This document shows positions 15,402 to 15,666 of a DNA stretch of 15,666 bases, piece after piece. Source of the DNA: Azohydromonas lata NBRC 102462 (GTDB lineage Bacteria > Pseudomonadota > Gammaproteobacteria > Burkholderiales > Burkholderiaceae_C); assembly GCA_945878385.1 (NCBI GenBank), contig CAMCTE010000040.1, positions 1 through 15,666 of the forward strand, written 5' to 3'. The translations under genes and the position numbers were made by a program. The notes below the pieces were generated by a model. That model was given only the letters and a program-made list of their open reading frames with translations. It was not told the DNA's origin and did not search any database. Positions within the stretch are counted from its first letter, which is position 1, and each line of letters starts with the position of its first letter.

Positions 15402-15666
15402 GTTCATGTGGGGCCACCCGGCCCGCTGGCTGGCCTTGGGCATGGGCAGCGGCCTGTCGCCCGTGGCGCCAGGCACGGTGGGCACGCTGTGGTCTTGGGT
15501 CAGCTTCCTGGTGCTGGAGCCCTTTCTGGACGATACGCAGTGGCTGCTGCTGATCGCCCTGGGCATCGGCGTGGGCGTGTGGGCCTGCACCCGCACCGCG
15601 CGCGCGTTGCGCATGGCCGACCCCTCCTGCATAGTGTGGGACGAGATCGTGGCGTTCTGGATCGTG
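15391..15666 (+). CDS. pgpA: Phosphatidylglycerophosphatase A, N-terminal part
   Basis: The first 92 codons of a gene cut by the window end. PgpA is an inner-membrane enzyme that removes phosphate from phosphatidylglycerophosphate to give phosphatidylglycerol. The diagnostic segments are GSGLSPVAPGTVGTL (residues 19-33) and the acidic DPSCIVWDEIVAFW close to the cut end; a hydrophobic segment lies at about 48-62. ATG 15391 overlaps the end of thiL and is chosen because the following ARFM appears to be shared with related PgpA proteins as I recall them. ATG 15406 has GAAGG about 8 bases upstream and is a real alternative. Confidence 0.92.
   Translation, partial: MKARFMWGHPARWLALGMGSGLSPVAPGTVGTLWSWVSFLVLEPFLDDTQWLLLIALGIGVGVWACTRTARALRMADPSCIVWDEIVAFWIV

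Overview
This is a GC-rich bacterial chromosome segment with dense gene packing. Protein similarity points to a betaproteobacterium of the order Burkholderiales, perhaps near Rubrivivax, Leptothrix or Comamonadaceae. The basis is the gene content (amgK, lptD-surA-rsmA, an RNase/barstar pair beside maeB, a DctS/DctR-type pair, thiL-pgpA) and remembered sequence resemblance. No database search was run. I see no tRNA, rRNA, CRISPR array, insertion sequence, phage or integration signature, and no gap over 300 bases without a gene.

Layout. (1) 1-1855, plus strand: the end of a TSUP-family membrane transporter, then an M20 metallopeptidase coupled to it by a Shine-Dalgarno (SD) sequence that overlaps the transporter's stop codon. 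(2) 1892-2965, minus strand: an AmgK-like amino-sugar kinase of cell-wall recycling, head to head with (3) 2998-7666, plus strand: the outer-membrane biogenesis genes lptD and surA, then rsmA. A strong hairpin at 7692-7720 closes this operon and can serve both strands. (4) 7756-8849, minus strand: a secreted guanyl-specific RNase of the barnase/RNase Sa type followed by its barstar-type inhibitor, with a recognisable promoter in an AT-rich gap. (5) 9000-11318, minus strand: the two-domain NADP malic enzyme MaeB. (6) 11413-15666, plus strand, divergent from maeB: a histidine kinase and FixJ-like regulator resembling DctS/DctR (C4-dicarboxylate sensing), running without a real gap into thiL and the start of pgpA.

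How the genes fit together. The centre is an envelope block: LptD inserts LPS in the outer membrane, SurA chaperones outer-membrane proteins including LptD, and AmgK feeds recycled sugars back to peptidoglycan. The right half looks metabolic: a sensor pair of the kind that detects C4-dicarboxylates sits divergent from an enzyme that decarboxylates malate, which suggests regulation of maeB by the pair (inference).

I did not find a clearly undescribed system. The observations most worth a second look are the catalytically intact RNase/barstar module with an unusual tail on the inhibitor, a roughly 50-residue insertion beside a structural cysteine of LptD, amgK without its usual partner murU, and the maeB/dctSR arrangement. 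Several gene starts are uncertain and are flagged.
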